Shown here: piece by piece, positions 54,276 to 64,000 of the stretch | Numbering within the stretch: the first letter of the stretch is position 1 | Layout of the letters: each line of letters starts with the position of its first letter | Assembly: GCA_013373375.1 (NCBI GenBank) | Contig: JABXHY010000005.1 | Location: 124,001 to 188,000, forward strand | Reading direction: 5' to 3' | Length of the DNA: 64,000 nt | Origin: Gammaproteobacteria bacterium | GTDB lineage: Bacteria > Pseudomonadota > Gammaproteobacteria > Enterobacterales > Kangiellaceae | The notes under the pieces: model-generated | What the model was told of the DNA's origin: nothing | The model's database searches: none | The model's input: only the letters and a program-made list of their open reading frames with translations | Position numbers and translations under genes: made by a program

Positions 54276-55208
54276 ATGTCAGTTTTAAGAATTGCGACCC
54301 GACGCAGCCCTCTTGCCATGTGGCAAGCCGAGTTTGTAAAAGCGGAACTCGAGCGTCATCACTCCGATCTTGTCGTCGAATTAGTACCTATGGTGACACA
54401 GGGCGATAAAATACTTGATACGCCTTTAGCAAAAATTGGCGGGAAAGGCTTATTTGTAAAAGAGCTCGAAGTAGCATTATTAGAGGAGCGCGCTGACATA
54501 GCTGTTCATTCAATGAAAGATGTGCCCGCCGAATTCCCAGATGGCCTAGGTCTTTCAGTTATTTGCGATCGCGAAGATCCTACCGATGCCTTTGTTTCGA
54601 ATATCTATCGGTCGCTCGACGAGGTTCCTTCTGGTGCAATAATTGGCACATCAAGTTTACGACGCCAATGTCAGCTTAAGCATTTAAGATCGGACTTAGA
54701 AATTAAGAGTTTGAGAGGCAATGTCGGCACTCGTCTTAAAAAGCTCGATGACGGTGATTATGATGCGATCATACTCGCTACTGCAGGACTTGTTAGACTC
54801 AACCTTGAATATCGCATCAAATCAAAGCTTTCACCAGATGTTCTGTTACCCGCTGCAGGCCAGGGAGCGGTGGGAATAGAGTGCAGAGTTGACGATGAAG
54901 TAACACAAAGTCTCCTAAAACCACTCAATCACGCCATCACGTTTGCGCGAGTCACTGCGGAAAGAGCAATGAACCACCACTTAGAGGGCGGATGCCAGGT
55001 ACCTATTGGCGCTTTTGCAGAATTCGATTCAAACAATGAATCACTGCATTTAAGAGGTTTAGTCGGCGAAACCGATGGTTCGCGACTGCTTACTTTCTCA
55101 CACACCTTACCTATAAGCCAGGCGGCTGAGCTGGGTGTAATTGTCGCTGAAGCATTGCGAGAACAGGGAGCCGATAAAATTATTGCGTCATTGCAAAAAA
55201 ATGCCTGA
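54276..55208 (+). CDS. hemC: Hydroxymethylbilane synthase
   Basis: Joins four porphobilinogens. 310 residues (E. coli 313), with [26 protein letters not shown] and the cofactor-attachment cysteine in EGGCQVPIG. First of hemCDXY; its end overlaps hemD by eight bases. Confidence 0.97.
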   Translation: MSVLRIATRRSPLAMWQAEFVKAELERHHSDLVVELVPMVTQGDKILDTPLAKIGGKGLFVKELEVALLEERADIAVHSMKDVPAEFPDGLGLSVICDREDPTDAFVSNIYRSLDEVPSGAIIGTSSLRRQCQLKHLRSDLEIKSLRGNVGTRLKKLDDGDYDAIILATAGLVRLNLEYRIKSKLSPDVLLPAAGQGAVGIECRVDDEVTQSLLKPLNHAITFARVTAERAMNHHLEGGCQVPIGAFAEFDSNNESLHLRGLVGETDGSRLLTFSHTLPISQAAELGVIVAEALREQGADKIIASLQKNA

Positions 55209-55911
55209 TTCGCCTCATAAACTATATGTAACTCGGCCTCAAGATAGCGGTAAAAAGCTGGCGAATTTACTCAATGAGCGAGGACTATCGGCCGAACACC
55301 TTCCTCTCATCAATTTAACCGCTTTAAATCCAACCGAGCAGCCTCTCGGGTCACTGGTTATTTTCATTAGCCCTAGTGCGGTTCAATACGCCAATAAACT
55401 GTTATGGCTTCGCCCACTTTCTGAACATTTAAATAATCGGCAAATTTTTTCGGTTGGCGCTGCTACCGCAGAGCAATTAAAGGATTTAGGTGTGAATAAT
55501 GTTGTCGCCCCTGAGCATGCATCTAGCGAAGGATTGATCAATACTCTGAAATCCATATCCTTTGCGGGTAAGAATGTAACCATTGTCTGTGGACTAGGCG
55601 GCAGAGAGTTGCTGCAAACCTGGCTAACTGAACAAGGCGCAAAAGTTCACCGTTTAGAAGTTTACCGACGAGAGCCCGTTGGCGTTAAGCTGCCGCAGAA
55701 ACCCTCAGATATTTGGATTGTATCGTCGACAGTTGCTATCGATGCGTTAAAAAACGACTCGAATAACCAATTTAAACTCATTGTTACGAGCAAAAGGCTA
55801 GAGCATTACGCATTGGAACGAGGATTTAAGGTCGCTTTTTGCGCCAGTAGTGCCGATAATAGGCACATTCTAGAAGAAGTCACTCATTTCATGACGGACC
55901 CGAAAATATGA
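55201..55911 (+). CDS. hemD: Uroporphyrinogen-III synthase
   Basis: Closes hydroxymethylbilane to uroporphyrinogen III with ring-D inversion. The 236-residue product (E. coli 246) starts at ATG 55201, inside the hemC end. [31 protein letters not shown] and [13 protein letters not shown] are typical, though HemD is poorly conserved, so position between hemC and hemX weighs heavily. Confidence 0.93.
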   Translation: MPDSPHKLYVTRPQDSGKKLANLLNERGLSAEHLPLINLTALNPTEQPLGSLVIFISPSAVQYANKLLWLRPLSEHLNNRQIFSVGAATAEQLKDLGVNNVVAPEHASSEGLINTLKSISFAGKNVTIVCGLGGRELLQTWLTEQGAKVHRLEVYRREPVGVKLPQKPSDIWIVSSTVAIDALKNDSNNQFKLIVTSKRLEHYALERGFKVAFCASSADNRHILEEVTHFMTDPKI

Positions 55912-57200
55912 CAAAAGAGACCACTGATAATTCTAAAAGCAGCTCTACTGACCCGATGAAACAGGACAGTCATGAGTCCTCAGAGAATGGGGCCAATAAC
56001 GCCCAAGATCATAAAACAGACAAGAGCCATTCTAAAGAAGCCGCATTACAAAAAAATTCATCGACTGATGATGTTAACGCTCGCTCGAAAAGCCGTGCGA
56101 CTAACACTGGCTACTCTGAGAAAAAACAACACGTGGACTCGGAGCAAGTTGTTCATCAACCAAAAAAACAATCTTCCGTATTTAGTGTGGCAGTTGGGCT
56201 TTTATCCATAATCTCAATTGGGCTAGTAGGCTGGGTTATATATGAGAACCACTTACAAAAGCTTAAACTTGAAGAAACAGTAAAACAGCAAGCACAAGCA
56301 ATTGAGAAGTTCGAGTCTGACATTAATGATTTCAGCCAGTCAAATCAACAATCCCAACAAGCAATGCGGTCAGTTGAAAGTACCATGAATGGAATGTCGA
56401 ACACGCAAACACTATTACGCCAACAGCTCACGACCACTCAAGATAAATTGCGACTTCTCAGCAGCACTGGAAAACAAGACTGGGTTTTAGAACAAATTAA
56501 CTATTACTTAGCGCTCGCACAAAAGAAAATTATTTTCGAAGACAACATTCAAACAGCGATTGCATTGTTACGTGAAGCGCAAAATCAGTTAAAAAGCCAG
56601 GCCGATCTCAACCTGTATCAACTAGAACAAGCGATTAGTGACGATATTACAAATCTTGCAGCGCTACCTAAAAGAAATAAAGCAATGCTTCTAATGCAAC
56701 TCACAAGCCTAGAACAAGAGGTTGAAAAGCTCTCACCAATTGCACCTCAATTTAAGAATGTATCTGAGAGTACAACCCCTGAAAATAAAGAGTGGTTTGA
56801 TGCTTTATTAGAAACGCTGAATGAAATAGGTGAAAGTTCCATTAAATATCGAGATCATTCAGAAAAAGTACAACCGCTCATGACTCAAGAGCAAACAAGA
56901 GTAATAAAAACCACAATACAATTATTGTTAACTCAAGCTCAATCTGCGGTAATTAATAGTCAGCCAGACTATTACGAAAACCGACTTGCACAGGCATCAA
57001 AAATTATAAATGAGTTTTTCGTGCTCGATGATGTTGGCGGTTCTCTGGCTTCAAAATTAGAGGAACTAGCAAAACAATCCTTTCCACAGCAGGTAAATGT
57101 CGAGCTTAAATCGTTTGTTGTCGTTCAAGATTTAAAGGAACAAAAGCGTTTGCAATGGCTAAGCAGTCAGCCAACTGAAAATAATGGAGATCAAGAATGA
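55908..57200 (+). CDS. hemX: Uroporphyrinogen-III C-methyltransferase-related membrane protein HemX
   Basis: 430 residues with a polar Lys/Ser/Asp-rich N-terminus (about 1-95), one membrane helix (about 98-120, VFSVAVGLLSIISIGLVGWVIY), then a coiled coil and helical domain. The DWVLEQINYYLALAQKKI region is characteristic of HemX. Its exact role is unresolved; despite old names it has no methyltransferase fold. It overlaps hemD by four bases and hemY by four. Confidence 0.9.
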   Translation: MTKETTDNSKSSSTDPMKQDSHESSENGANNAQDHKTDKSHSKEAALQKNSSTDDVNARSKSRATNTGYSEKKQHVDSEQVVHQPKKQSSVFSVAVGLLSIISIGLVGWVIYENHLQKLKLEETVKQQAQAIEKFESDINDFSQSNQQSQQAMRSVESTMNGMSNTQTLLRQQLTTTQDKLRLLSSTGKQDWVLEQINYYLALAQKKIIFEDNIQTAIALLREAQNQLKSQADLNLYQLEQAISDDITNLAALPKRNKAMLLMQLTSLEQEVEKLSPIAPQFKNVSESTTPENKEWFDALLETLNEIGESSIKYRDHSEKVQPLMTQEQTRVIKTTIQLLLTQAQSAVINSQPDYYENRLAQASKIINEFFVLDDVGGSLASKLEELAKQSFPQQVNVELKSFVVVQDLKEQKRLQWLSSQPTENNGDQE

Positions 57201-58390
57201 AAGCACGCTACTTTATTCTTGCAATTGTTTTCGGAGCTTTAATGGCATACGCCATTAAAGATCAAAACGGTTATGTACTCATCGCTTGGGACAAATCAAC
57301 CCTTGAAATGCGTTTATGGCTAGCGATTTTTTTCCTATTCATTTTCTTTGCCATAACATTTGTAAGTGCCTGGTTATTATTCTCACTGAAACGAACTAAG
57401 CGACAATTTTCCAGGTGGGCAAAAACTAAAGGGAATAGAAAAGCGCAAAACTTCACCTTAAGCGGACTTATTGCATTAACCGAAGGACATTGGGAAAAGG
57501 CAGAAATGTTTTTTCGCAAAGCCAACGAGAAATCGAATATTCCTTTGATTAATTTCATACTCGCAGCAAAAGCAGCTCAAGAGCAAGGCAACCATTCAGC
57601 AAGAGATTTGTATTTATCGAAGGCTTCTGAATGCGAACCGGAAGCAAGTATTGCCGTAAGTGTAACGCAAGCTGATCTTCAGTTTGAAAGTGGGCAGTAC
57701 GAACAAGCTTTAGCGACCCTAAATCATTTATGGGTAAAAAATAAAAAACACCCTTATGTTCTAAAACTATTAGCAAAATGTTATTTGCAACTAGGCGACT
57801 ATGAGAAACTGTTTGACTTACTGCCTGCGTTGAAAAAGAGAAATGTTCTCAAGGCAGAAGTTATTAAAGAAATGGAGCATGAGTGCGTAAAACGATTGTT
57901 GGAGCGCTCGAGTTTAGTTGGTTGTGAGCAAATGCAAGCAACATGGCAAAGACTGCCTTCCGAGTTTCAAAAGAGTACTTCTTATTTAATTTTTTATATT
58001 CAGCATTTAATAGATTTTTCAGCGCTAGCCGAGGCAGAGAGTGTTGCTCGGCAAGCTTTAAAAAGAGGCTATCAAACTGAATTATTTTATCTATACGGAA
58101 AGGCGACTGGTAGGGACAGCCAATCTCAACTGGCTTTTGCAGAAACATTTATTAATGAAGGCAAACTTGACTGGCAGCTATATTTAACTCTGGGAAGACT
58201 CTGTCTAGTCAATGAGCTTTGGGGCAAAGCAAAAAATTATTTGAATAAATCGTTAGAACTTCAATCTAATCTAGAAGCAAGTCGCCTGCTGATAGAAGTG
58301 TGCGAAAAAACTAACGAACCGTTAACCAGTATATTTGGTTCTATTAAACAAGCAATCGATCGAGAATTGTCTCAAGATCTGAAAGCTTAA
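57197..58390 (+). CDS. hemY: HemY, TPR-containing inner-membrane protein
   Basis: 397 residues. The protein starts with two membrane helices (about 4-20 and 37-66), then a TPR-like helical region. DQNGYVLIAWDKSTLEMRLW is a HemY feature. It belongs to the gammaproteobacterial hemCDXY operon; it is not protoporphyrinogen oxidase and its role in haem or LPS regulation is uncertain. ATGA overlap with hemX. Confidence 0.9.
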   Translation: MKARYFILAIVFGALMAYAIKDQNGYVLIAWDKSTLEMRLWLAIFFLFIFFAITFVSAWLLFSLKRTKRQFSRWAKTKGNRKAQNFTLSGLIALTEGHWEKAEMFFRKANEKSNIPLINFILAAKAAQEQGNHSARDLYLSKASECEPEASIAVSVTQADLQFESGQYEQALATLNHLWVKNKKHPYVLKLLAKCYLQLGDYEKLFDLLPALKKRNVLKAEVIKEMEHECVKRLLERSSLVGCEQMQATWQRLPSEFQKSTSYLIFYIQHLIDFSALAEAESVARQALKRGYQTELFYLYGKATGRDSQSQLAFAETFINEGKLDWQLYLTLGRLCLVNELWGKAKNYLNKSLELQSNLEASRLLIEVCEKTNEPLTSIFGSIKQAIDRELSQDLKA

Positions 58391-58422
58391 ACTCTATCAA
58401 TTTACTTTAAGAAAGAAATATT

Positions 58423-59730
58423 ATGTCAACGTCCAATCCTACCGTAGGTTTTGTTTCACTCGGCTGCCCCAAAAACACGGTAGATTCTGAAAGAATTATT
58501 ACGCAGCTGCGTGCTGAAGGCTATGAGTTAAGTCAAAGTTACGAAAACTCTGATATCGTTATTGTGAATACCTGTGGTTTTATAGACTCTGCAGTACAAG
58601 AATCACTCGACACTATAGGCGAAGCCTTAAAAGAGAATGGTAAAGTCCTCGTTACAGGCTGCCTAGGTGTTAAAGAAAATACCATTCGAGAAATTCATCC
58701 AAATGTACTCGCAGTAACCGGACCTCACGCTTATAAAGAGGTGCTTACTCAAGTTCACGAGCATTTACCGCCTAAGCATGACCCGTTTTTTGATCTCATA
58801 CCTGCGTCGGGTTTAAAGTTAACACCTGAACATTTTGCTTATTTAAAAATATCCGAAGGATGCAATCACAAATGTTCGTTTTGCATTATTCCATCGATGC
58901 GAGGAAAATTGGTTAGTCGAGATATCGGAAGTGTTCTGCAAGAAGCTCAAAATCTCGTAGACAATGGTGTACAGGAACTATTGGTAGTCTCACAAGATAC
59001 AAGTGCTTACGGTGTTGATGTAAAGTATAAAACTGGCTTCTGGAATGGCGCTCCAGTTAAAGCTCGGTTTCAAGAATTAGTGACTGAACTTGGCAAACTA
59101 GATGCTTGGGTTCGTCTTCACTATGTTTATCCCTATCCTCATGTCGACGATATTATTCCTTTAATGGCAGAACGTAAAATTTTGCCTTATCTGGATATTC
59201 CATTCCAACACGCAAGTCTACCTGTGTTGAAAAATATGAAGCGACCTGCTGCCACAGAGAAAGTGTTAAATAGAATTAAATCTTGGCGGAATATTTGTCC
59301 TGATATTGCAATTAGGAGTACTTTTATTGTTGGATTTCCGGGCGAGACTGAAGACGACTTTAATCAGTTGATCGACTTTTTGTATGAGGCTCAACTCGAC
59401 AGAGCTGGCGCTTTCAAATACAGTCCAGTGGATGGTGCAACAGCAAATGATCTACCTGATCATGTTGATCCTGATACGCAACAAGAACGCTGGGAAACCT
59501 TTATGGCCGTTCAACAAGAAATTAGCGCGAATAAACTAAAAGCTAAAGTTGGTCAGCGCATGGAAGTATTAATCGATGAAATAACGGATACAGGTGCAAT
59601 TGGCAGAACAAAATATGATGCGCCAGAAATAGACGGGCAAGTTCATATTAAAACAGACGAACAACTTCAGCCAGGCGATATGGTCGAAGTCACTATTACA
59701 GGTTCAGATGAATATGATTTACATGCCTAA
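58423..59730 (+). CDS. rimO: Ribosomal protein S12 methylthiotransferase RimO
   Basis: A radical-SAM enzyme that adds a methylthio group to Asp89 of ribosomal protein S12. 435 residues (E. coli 441): N-terminal MTTase domain with [20 protein letters not shown] and GCLGVKE cysteines, radical-SAM [11 protein letters not shown], and a C-terminal TRAM domain. The distinction from MiaB is based on SLGCPKN and the overall pattern. It starts 33 bases after hemY. Confidence 0.95.
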   Translation: MSTSNPTVGFVSLGCPKNTVDSERIITQLRAEGYELSQSYENSDIVIVNTCGFIDSAVQESLDTIGEALKENGKVLVTGCLGVKENTIREIHPNVLAVTGPHAYKEVLTQVHEHLPPKHDPFFDLIPASGLKLTPEHFAYLKISEGCNHKCSFCIIPSMRGKLVSRDIGSVLQEAQNLVDNGVQELLVVSQDTSAYGVDVKYKTGFWNGAPVKARFQELVTELGKLDAWVRLHYVYPYPHVDDIIPLMAERKILPYLDIPFQHASLPVLKNMKRPAATEKVLNRIKSWRNICPDIAIRSTFIVGFPGETEDDFNQLIDFLYEAQLDRAGAFKYSPVDGATANDLPDHVDPDTQQERWETFMAVQQEISANKLKAKVGQRMEVLIDEITDTGAIGRTKYDAPEIDGQVHIKTDEQLQPGDMVEVTITGSDEYDLHA

Positions 59731-59770
59731 CCGAGGCTAATCGAGTTATGCTTTGACCAAATCTTAGTTT

Positions 59771-62413
59771 TTAGTAACGCATTTTCAAAGATAAAAACCA
59801 CTCTCGACCAATGGCGTCATATTGTGTGCGATCATAAAATGGCCAGCCTGGACTAGATTTATCTAAAGGAGGCTTTTCATCCCAAAGATTTCGTACTGTT
59901 ACATTCAGATTAACATCGCGGCCGAAATCTTTTTGAAATACAAAGTTGTTTAGGATCCATGGTTTTAAATAGTCATCACCCGCAAAATTGAGCCGAGAAC
60001 CTTTACGAAAAACGGAATATGCGGCCGACCAATCATTTTTTGCCCAAGAGAAAGTTAAATTAGTTTTCGATCGGACTTCACCATTTCGAGGATTATTCTG
60101 GAAATTTCCATCGTAAGTTGATGGTTCTTCAGCAATCTCTTGAATTTCGGTTCTTAATACTCGAGAGTGAGTTAAATCGATTCCGAAAGTACCTGAGCTA
60201 TCAGATGGAATGAACCAAGTCATAGCAGCATCATATCCAAGTTGACGTCTTAGTGCTCGATTTACGGGTTCGTTATCTATAAAGGCAAATACTTCACCTA
60301 GCCTTGATATTCTACTGTAAATATCTTGGCAAAGTACACTATTGGGATCGACTGGTTCGCCAGAAATAAAGTCTTGACCGGCATTACACTGTGCCTCGAG
60401 TCGAAAATAAACGGATTCCAGTTGTAAGCCTACTTGGTTCTTTAATTCAATTTCATATAAGTCTAAAGAAAATGAAAAATCCTCTGCTGGACTGTACATA
60501 AATCCAAATGTTGTCGTCGCACCGGTTTCGGGCTTTAGATCGTCGTTACCAGACCATTGGCCAATGACATCCCCACCATTTGCTCGAAAAGAATATTCAA
60601 TATTATTCTCACACTGTGAAAACGTATTGCCATCATTGATACATCTGTCTATATCAATTGCATCTGTATAATAAAACGTAGTGTCAGCGTAAAAATAATG
60701 CATGTCAGGGGCCCTAAGGCTAGTACTTCTCACTGCATTGATGTTGATATTATCGGTTGGTTTCCACTGCAGAGACCATTTCCATGTATGCGGCTCACCG
60801 ACATTGGCGTCGTTATCGTATTGGTCACTCCGAACTGCTAACGTTAAGTCGACATCTCCAAAAGTTGGACTTTGGACTAAAGGAATGAATGATTCAAGGG
60901 CTATAGCGTAGCGGTTGCGGCTGCCTTTACCCGAAAAGCCTCCTCGCCCGAAAAACTCATTATTAATCGTTCTCTCATCTGGTGAAATTTTATATCCGGA
61001 TTGATTCCACTCCATGAGTAATGCATAAGTACTGCTCTCACCATTGAACTCGAAGCCATCCCCAGACATCCAATAGGAAAGGTTATATGACTGCGAATTT
61101 GCGTCAATCACTTGGTCAGCAATAATATTTGTAAAATTCTCTGGATTTAAAACGTTAAAAACGCTTTGTGGAGTGGAAAAGAAATTGTCAATTTCAGTAG
61201 TTATTAATGAAGGAACCTTTTGTTTGTGATCATAATCGCTCAAAGTGACTGTGTACCGATAGTCAAATGACTCAGCCATCCCTTCATAATTTGAAGTCAA
61301 CGATACACTCGATTCATCAAAAAAACTGTCTTGATTACCAGTCTCCTCATAAGAGAATTCGCGAATGACAAAATACTCGGGAGCTCCTGAAGGCGGAATG
61401 AAACCTGACCAACCTAGAGGGCCAGACCTTGTCGAGGTTTCACTTTGCCAATAAACGATATCGGTGTTCCAACGCCCATAGCCAATATCAGTACTGAAAT
61501 GCGAAAACATTGAAAAACTATCACGTTTGCTTCGTAAACTTGAGGTACCGACTATTCCCCGACCACACGCTGGTCCGACTCCGCCTCCAGTCTGTACTCC
61601 TCCTAAAAAGAGTCCTTGGTCTTGACAATTTTCTTGCGTCGCAAATTCAAAAATATCGTTACTTATATTGTAAACACCAATTGCAATCGGGTAAGTTACA
61701 TTTGGCCCCAACACGTTAACAGGCTCTAGATAGCTTCGGTCCTGAGCATAGATAGCCTCACGACTTTCCCACTGATAGCCAAATGTAAATAAACTATCGT
61801 CACTTCGAACGCTATTCCCACCAGAAATTTTTTGCGACTCTCCACCGCCACGAGTTGTATCACCGAAAGTTATGCTTACTTCGCTTGATTCAAACTCTTC
61901 TCGTAATATGACATTAATAACTCCAGCAATTGCATCTGAACCATATATTGCCGAAGCGCTGTCGGTCAGCACATCAACTCGCTCTATTGCGACCATCGGA
62001 ATGGTTGCTAAGTTAAAAAAGTTAGCTTCTGACTGATAAGGAGTGGGGTTAAGAGCGAATCGTTGTCCATTAACCAATACTAAAGTTCTACCAGGACCAA
62101 ACCCTCTTAAATTAATCGCTTGAGCCGCAGCGGTAAATCCATTTGGGAACTGATCGCCTTCTGCAATTGACCCTGTTTGTGCGGTTAAAGAAATCAATGC
62201 GTCGTATAAATTAGTATGACCTAACTTAGCAAGATCTTCAGAAGTTAAGGTTAAAATTGGAGCAGGACCGTCCAAATCTGTCTTTTTAATGAGAGAGCCG
62301 GTTACAACAACCTTGTTGCCAGTTTCATCCTTTTTAGTATCTTGTGCTGCAAGCGCATTATCGACGTTACCGAAAGCAACTATTAAGCTTGCGACGACCA
62401 AGTTCAGACGCAT
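59771..62413 (-). CDS. TonB-dependent outer-membrane receptor
   Basis: 880 residues from ATG 62413 (GGGG site upstream; the TTG at 62428 is worse). Signal peptide (about 1-24, ending ALAAQ), a plug domain (VVVTGSLIKKTDLDGPAPILTLTSEDL..., RVDVLTDSASAIYGSDAIAGVINVIL), and a barrel ending in the usual aromatic residue (WFLSLKMRY). ARSTSLRAPDMHYFY-like SLRAPD is a TBDR barrel mark. The ligand is unknown; no siderophore, glycan or vitamin gene adjoins. Confidence 0.92.
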   Translation of the reverse strand: MRLNLVVASLIVAFGNVDNALAAQDTKKDETGNKVVVTGSLIKKTDLDGPAPILTLTSEDLAKLGHTNLYDALISLTAQTGSIAEGDQFPNGFTAAAQAINLRGFGPGRTLVLVNGQRFALNPTPYQSEANFFNLATIPMVAIERVDVLTDSASAIYGSDAIAGVINVILREEFESSEVSITFGDTTRGGGESQKISGGNSVRSDDSLFTFGYQWESREAIYAQDRSYLEPVNVLGPNVTYPIAIGVYNISNDIFEFATQENCQDQGLFLGGVQTGGGVGPACGRGIVGTSSLRSKRDSFSMFSHFSTDIGYGRWNTDIVYWQSETSTRSGPLGWSGFIPPSGAPEYFVIREFSYEETGNQDSFFDESSVSLTSNYEGMAESFDYRYTVTLSDYDHKQKVPSLITTEIDNFFSTPQSVFNVLNPENFTNIIADQVIDANSQSYNLSYWMSGDGFEFNGESSTYALLMEWNQSGYKISPDERTINNEFFGRGGFSGKGSRNRYAIALESFIPLVQSPTFGDVDLTLAVRSDQYDNDANVGEPHTWKWSLQWKPTDNININAVRSTSLRAPDMHYFYADTTFYYTDAIDIDRCINDGNTFSQCENNIEYSFRANGGDVIGQWSGNDDLKPETGATTTFGFMYSPAEDFSFSLDLYEIELKNQVGLQLESVYFRLEAQCNAGQDFISGEPVDPNSVLCQDIYSRISRLGEVFAFIDNEPVNRALRRQLGYDAAMTWFIPSDSSGTFGIDLTHSRVLRTEIQEIAEEPSTYDGNFQNNPRNGEVRSKTNLTFSWAKNDWSAAYSVFRKGSRLNFAGDDYLKPWILNNFVFQKDFGRDVNLNVTVRNLWDEKPPLDKSSPGWPFYDRTQYDAIGREWFLSLKMRY

Positions 62414-62614
62414 TAATGTGTACCCCAAAAAATTCCGAGTTTATATACAACCGCCAAGCTAGTAATCATAACACGTGTTGAACCACTTCCGAATATCCTT
62501 ATGAATATAACACCATGCAATATTGTTAAGTTTTGCCCTGAGTACTAGACTGGCGTAATTTTTTACAATTTAAATGTAAATTTGTCACAAATCTTTATGT
62601 TAGTAAGAGAATTG

Positions 62615-62634
62615 GACACTTACAAATTAGTGTC
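62615..62634 (-). terminator. Weak terminator after the TerB-like gene
   Basis: GACACT (62615-62620) and AGTGTC (62629-62634) form a 6-bp stem with an 8-base loop, just past the TerB-like stop. The minus-strand tail (CAATTCTCTT) is moderately U-rich. Confidence 0.4.
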
Positions 62635-62637
62635 ACT

Positions 62638-62904
62638 CTACAAGTAAAGCTTCGCTAATGAATTAATATAGGGCTTAACGGCCTCATCTAATGGTACTTC
62701 AGAAGCTTTTTGCAGAACTGACCTTAATACACGGCGCTCATCTTCATCTACTTCTCCATCTTCCAATGCTATTGTAATGATTCGCTCAAGCTCATCGACC
62801 GAATAAGTTCCATCTTTTGCAAAGGATTTAATAGACTCCATAATCATTTTCACATGACTGGGTATCGCATCTAACTTATGTTTTCGAATATCCGACTGAC
62901 TCAT
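62638..62904 (-). CDS. Small acidic helical protein, TerB-like
   Basis: 88 residues. The segment LEDGEVDEDERRVLRSVLQKA resembles the acidic, helical TerB/co-chaperone-like repeats. There is no signal peptide or membrane segment. The ATG has a GGAG-like site that overlaps the hpt end region, and the gene starts 6 bases past hpt. Function is unknown; the TerB link is a weak guess from one motif. Confidence 0.65.
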   Translation of the reverse strand: MSQSDIRKHKLDAIPSHVKMIMESIKSFAKDGTYSVDELERIITIALEDGEVDEDERRVLRSVLQKASEVPLDEAVKPYINSLAKLYL

Positions 62905-62910
62905 AAAACT

Positions 62911-63468
62911 TCACTCCTGTTTGACCGCAAATATTCCTGGGGCGTTTCTCCAAAACTCTTTGTAATCCATACCATAACCAAAAACATATCGGTCGGGAAC
63001 TTCTAGACCTACATAGTCAGGAGTATATTCTGGATCGGCCTTTCGATCATGTATTTTATTAACCAGAATTGCAGTGTCGATACGACTCACTTGTTGCGCT
63101 TTCAAGCTTTCAATAATTGCCATAAGCGTATGCCCTTCGTCATAAATATCGTCTAGCAATAAGATATTTTGCCCTCTCAAGTCAAACTGCGGCATCACTT
63201 TCCAATGTAACTCTGTGCCTTCAAGTTTTCCTCGATACCGAGTCGCATGGCAATAATCGACTCGCAAAGGAAAGTTTAGTTGAGTCAGTAACTGGCCAGC
63301 GAATACCAAACCTCCGTTCATAACACTTATTACGACTGGGTTTAAATCTTTTAAATCATGATTGATCGACTGACTCATTTTATTTATCGCGGTGTTCACT
63401 TGCGAATTATCAAAAAGGCAGTCGGACATATTCATTATGTTTTCGATGGTGCTTAATGCTTCGTTCAA
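62911..63468 (-). CDS. hpt: Hypoxanthine-guanine phosphoribosyltransferase
   Basis: Salvages hypoxanthine and guanine with PRPP. 185 residues: PVVISVMNGGLVFAGQLL (substrate loop), DYCHATRYRG, and the PRPP-binding LLLDDIYDEGHTL. The start is a TTG at 63468 with AAGGA ten bases upstream; ATGs at 63435 and 63429 are alternatives. It resembles the Pseudomonas/Vibrio stand-alone enzyme rather than E. coli Hpt. Confidence 0.9.
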   Translation of the reverse strand: MNEALSTIENIMNMSDCLFDNSQVNTAINKMSQSINHDLKDLNPVVISVMNGGLVFAGQLLTQLNFPLRVDYCHATRYRGKLEGTELHWKVMPQFDLRGQNILLLDDIYDEGHTLMAIIESLKAQQVSRIDTAILVNKIHDRKADPEYTPDYVGLEVPDRYVFGYGMDYKEFWRNAPGIFAVKQE

Positions 63469-63509
63469 AATAAACGATTCCTTATTCGATTCAGGTCTAA
63501 AAGTTTAAC

Positions 63510-63731
63510 TTAATCTTTCGAATCAATTGAAACCCACTGAATTAAGTTATCAATTTTCTTATTTGAATGCTGTTGATTATCAGATTTGGAGTCATCACTG
63601 TTTCCCATTTTTTCGATGAAACCACACTCAACGCACTCAAAATATTTTGTACCTTTGCTTTCACCTAACATTAACGAATCAACTTCATTACATTCTGGGC
63701 ACTGAGCTCCGGCGATAAAGCGCTTTTTCAT
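63510..63731 (-). CDS. yheV: YheV-like (DUF2387) zinc-ribbon protein
   Basis: 73 residues with two cysteine pairs, C11-x2-C14 and C33-x2-C36, forming a zinc ribbon, as in the DUF2387/YheV family (MKKRFIAGAQCPEC). The ATG overlaps the yheS stop (ATGA). The function is unknown. E. coli has yheV and yheS in the same neighbourhood. Confidence 0.92.
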   Translation of the reverse strand: MKKRFIAGAQCPECNEVDSLMLGESKGTKYFECVECGFIEKMGNSDDSKSDNQQHSNKKIDNLIQWVSIDSKD

Positions 63732-64000
63732 ATGGCTGCCTGCAACTCTTCAGATAATCTCAAAGTTTTTGCTTCTAACTCTTCTTGAAGTTCAAACCAT
63801 TGACTCTCGTCTTGTTCGAGTTGTTGTTTCAATTGAGCTTGTTTACTTAATAACTCTGCTAGTCGTGATTTTTTTTCATCTTGATACAACTCGGGATTCG
63901 CAAGTTCAGTTTCAATATCGACTAATTGCTGCTGGAGTTTTTCGACAGACGACTCTAGCTTATCGACTTGTTTTTTGAGCGGTGCAAGTAGCTGTCTTAT
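63728..64000 (-). CDS. yheS: ABC-F ATPase YheS, C-terminal end (partial)
   Basis: The last 90 residues of a minus-strand gene that runs off the right edge, ending TGA at 63728. The piece is a coiled coil: LRQLLAPLKKQVDKLESSVE..., then ELANPELYQDEKKSRLAELL and ESQWFELQEELE, closely resembling the E. coli YheS C-terminal extension (RKEIARLEKEMEKL, SELYDQSRKAELT, EMAWLEAQEQLE). ABC-F proteins act on the ribosome; the ATPase domains lie outside the window. Confidence 0.9.
   Translation of the reverse strand: MRQLLAPLKKQVDKLESSVEKLQQQLVDIETELANPELYQDEKKSRLAELLSKQAQLKQQLEQDESQWFELQEELEAKTLRLSEELQAAI

Noticed and set aside
62575-62589. Possible CRP site upstream of the TonB-dependent receptor
   Set aside because: A TCACA half-site is present, but the partner half is one base too close and mismatched, so it does not fit TGTGA-N6-TCACA.

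Overview
The window is chromosomal DNA from an AT-rich, probably marine gammaproteobacterium. The evidence is conserved gammaproteobacterial synteny: cyaA-lptM-dapF-DUF484-xerC-yigB with uvrD nearby, algZ-algR-hemCDXY, engB/cytochrome c4/polA, and yheV-yheS. Protein styles would fit a Kangiella/Aliikangiella-like or other oceanospirillalean lineage, but that is a guess without a database. Many of these blocks lie near oriC in relatives. I see no rRNA, tRNA, CRISPR array, insertion sequence or prophage.

Layout. 0-3.6 kb: end of an unknown gene, a 51-residue membrane peptide, an EVE-domain protein, rpiA, serA (opposite strand) and an orphan acyl carrier protein. 3.7-9.6 kb: a three-gene SMC complex (mksF-mksE-mksB) with no mksG/jetD nuclease. 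9.8-15.9 kb: a membrane protein, then tkt-gap-pgk-fba on the minus strand, with several dyads between the genes. 16-25.4 kb: engB, cytochrome c4, a DsbA-like protein without CXXC, an EEP hydrolase, a diguanylate cyclase, DUF599, a DUF255-type protein, an MFS transporter and a GST. 25.4-29 kb: a candidate structured sRNA (minus strand), short tandem repeats, and a TPR-PAS-GGDEF-EAL protein. 29.2-35.7 kb: a small lipoprotein, polA, a DnaA-box cluster, and a TRAP transporter (dctQM plus a convergent dctP). 35.9-41.3 kb: a SWIM/SNF2 helicase and uvrD. 41.4-45.4 kb: a plus-strand insert of a FAH-fold protein with signal peptide, a 2-hydroxyacid dehydrogenase, a coniferyl-aldehyde-type dehydrogenase and a secreted protein. 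45.4-51.4 kb: yigB-like, xerC, DUF484, dapF, lptM, cyaA. 51.6-59.7 kb: a PAS/degenerate-GGDEF protein, algZ, algR, hemCDXY, rimO. 59.8-64 kb: a TonB-dependent receptor, a TerB-like protein, hpt, yheV and the end of yheS.

How the parts relate. Central carbon metabolism (tkt, gap, pgk, fba, rpiA, serA), haem synthesis, DNA replication, repair and segregation (polA, uvrD, xerC, MksBEF) and second-messenger signalling (cAMP via CyaA; c-di-GMP via one intact cyclase, one EAL protein and a degenerate GGDEF protein) dominate. The parts I find least ordinary are the nuclease-less MksBEF operon, the minus-strand sRNA candidate with a CU-rich anti-Shine-Dalgarno loop at about 25.5 kb, the DnaA-box cluster before polA, and the orphan exosortase-type acyl carrier protein. 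No single locus is clearly a new system; these are leads only.
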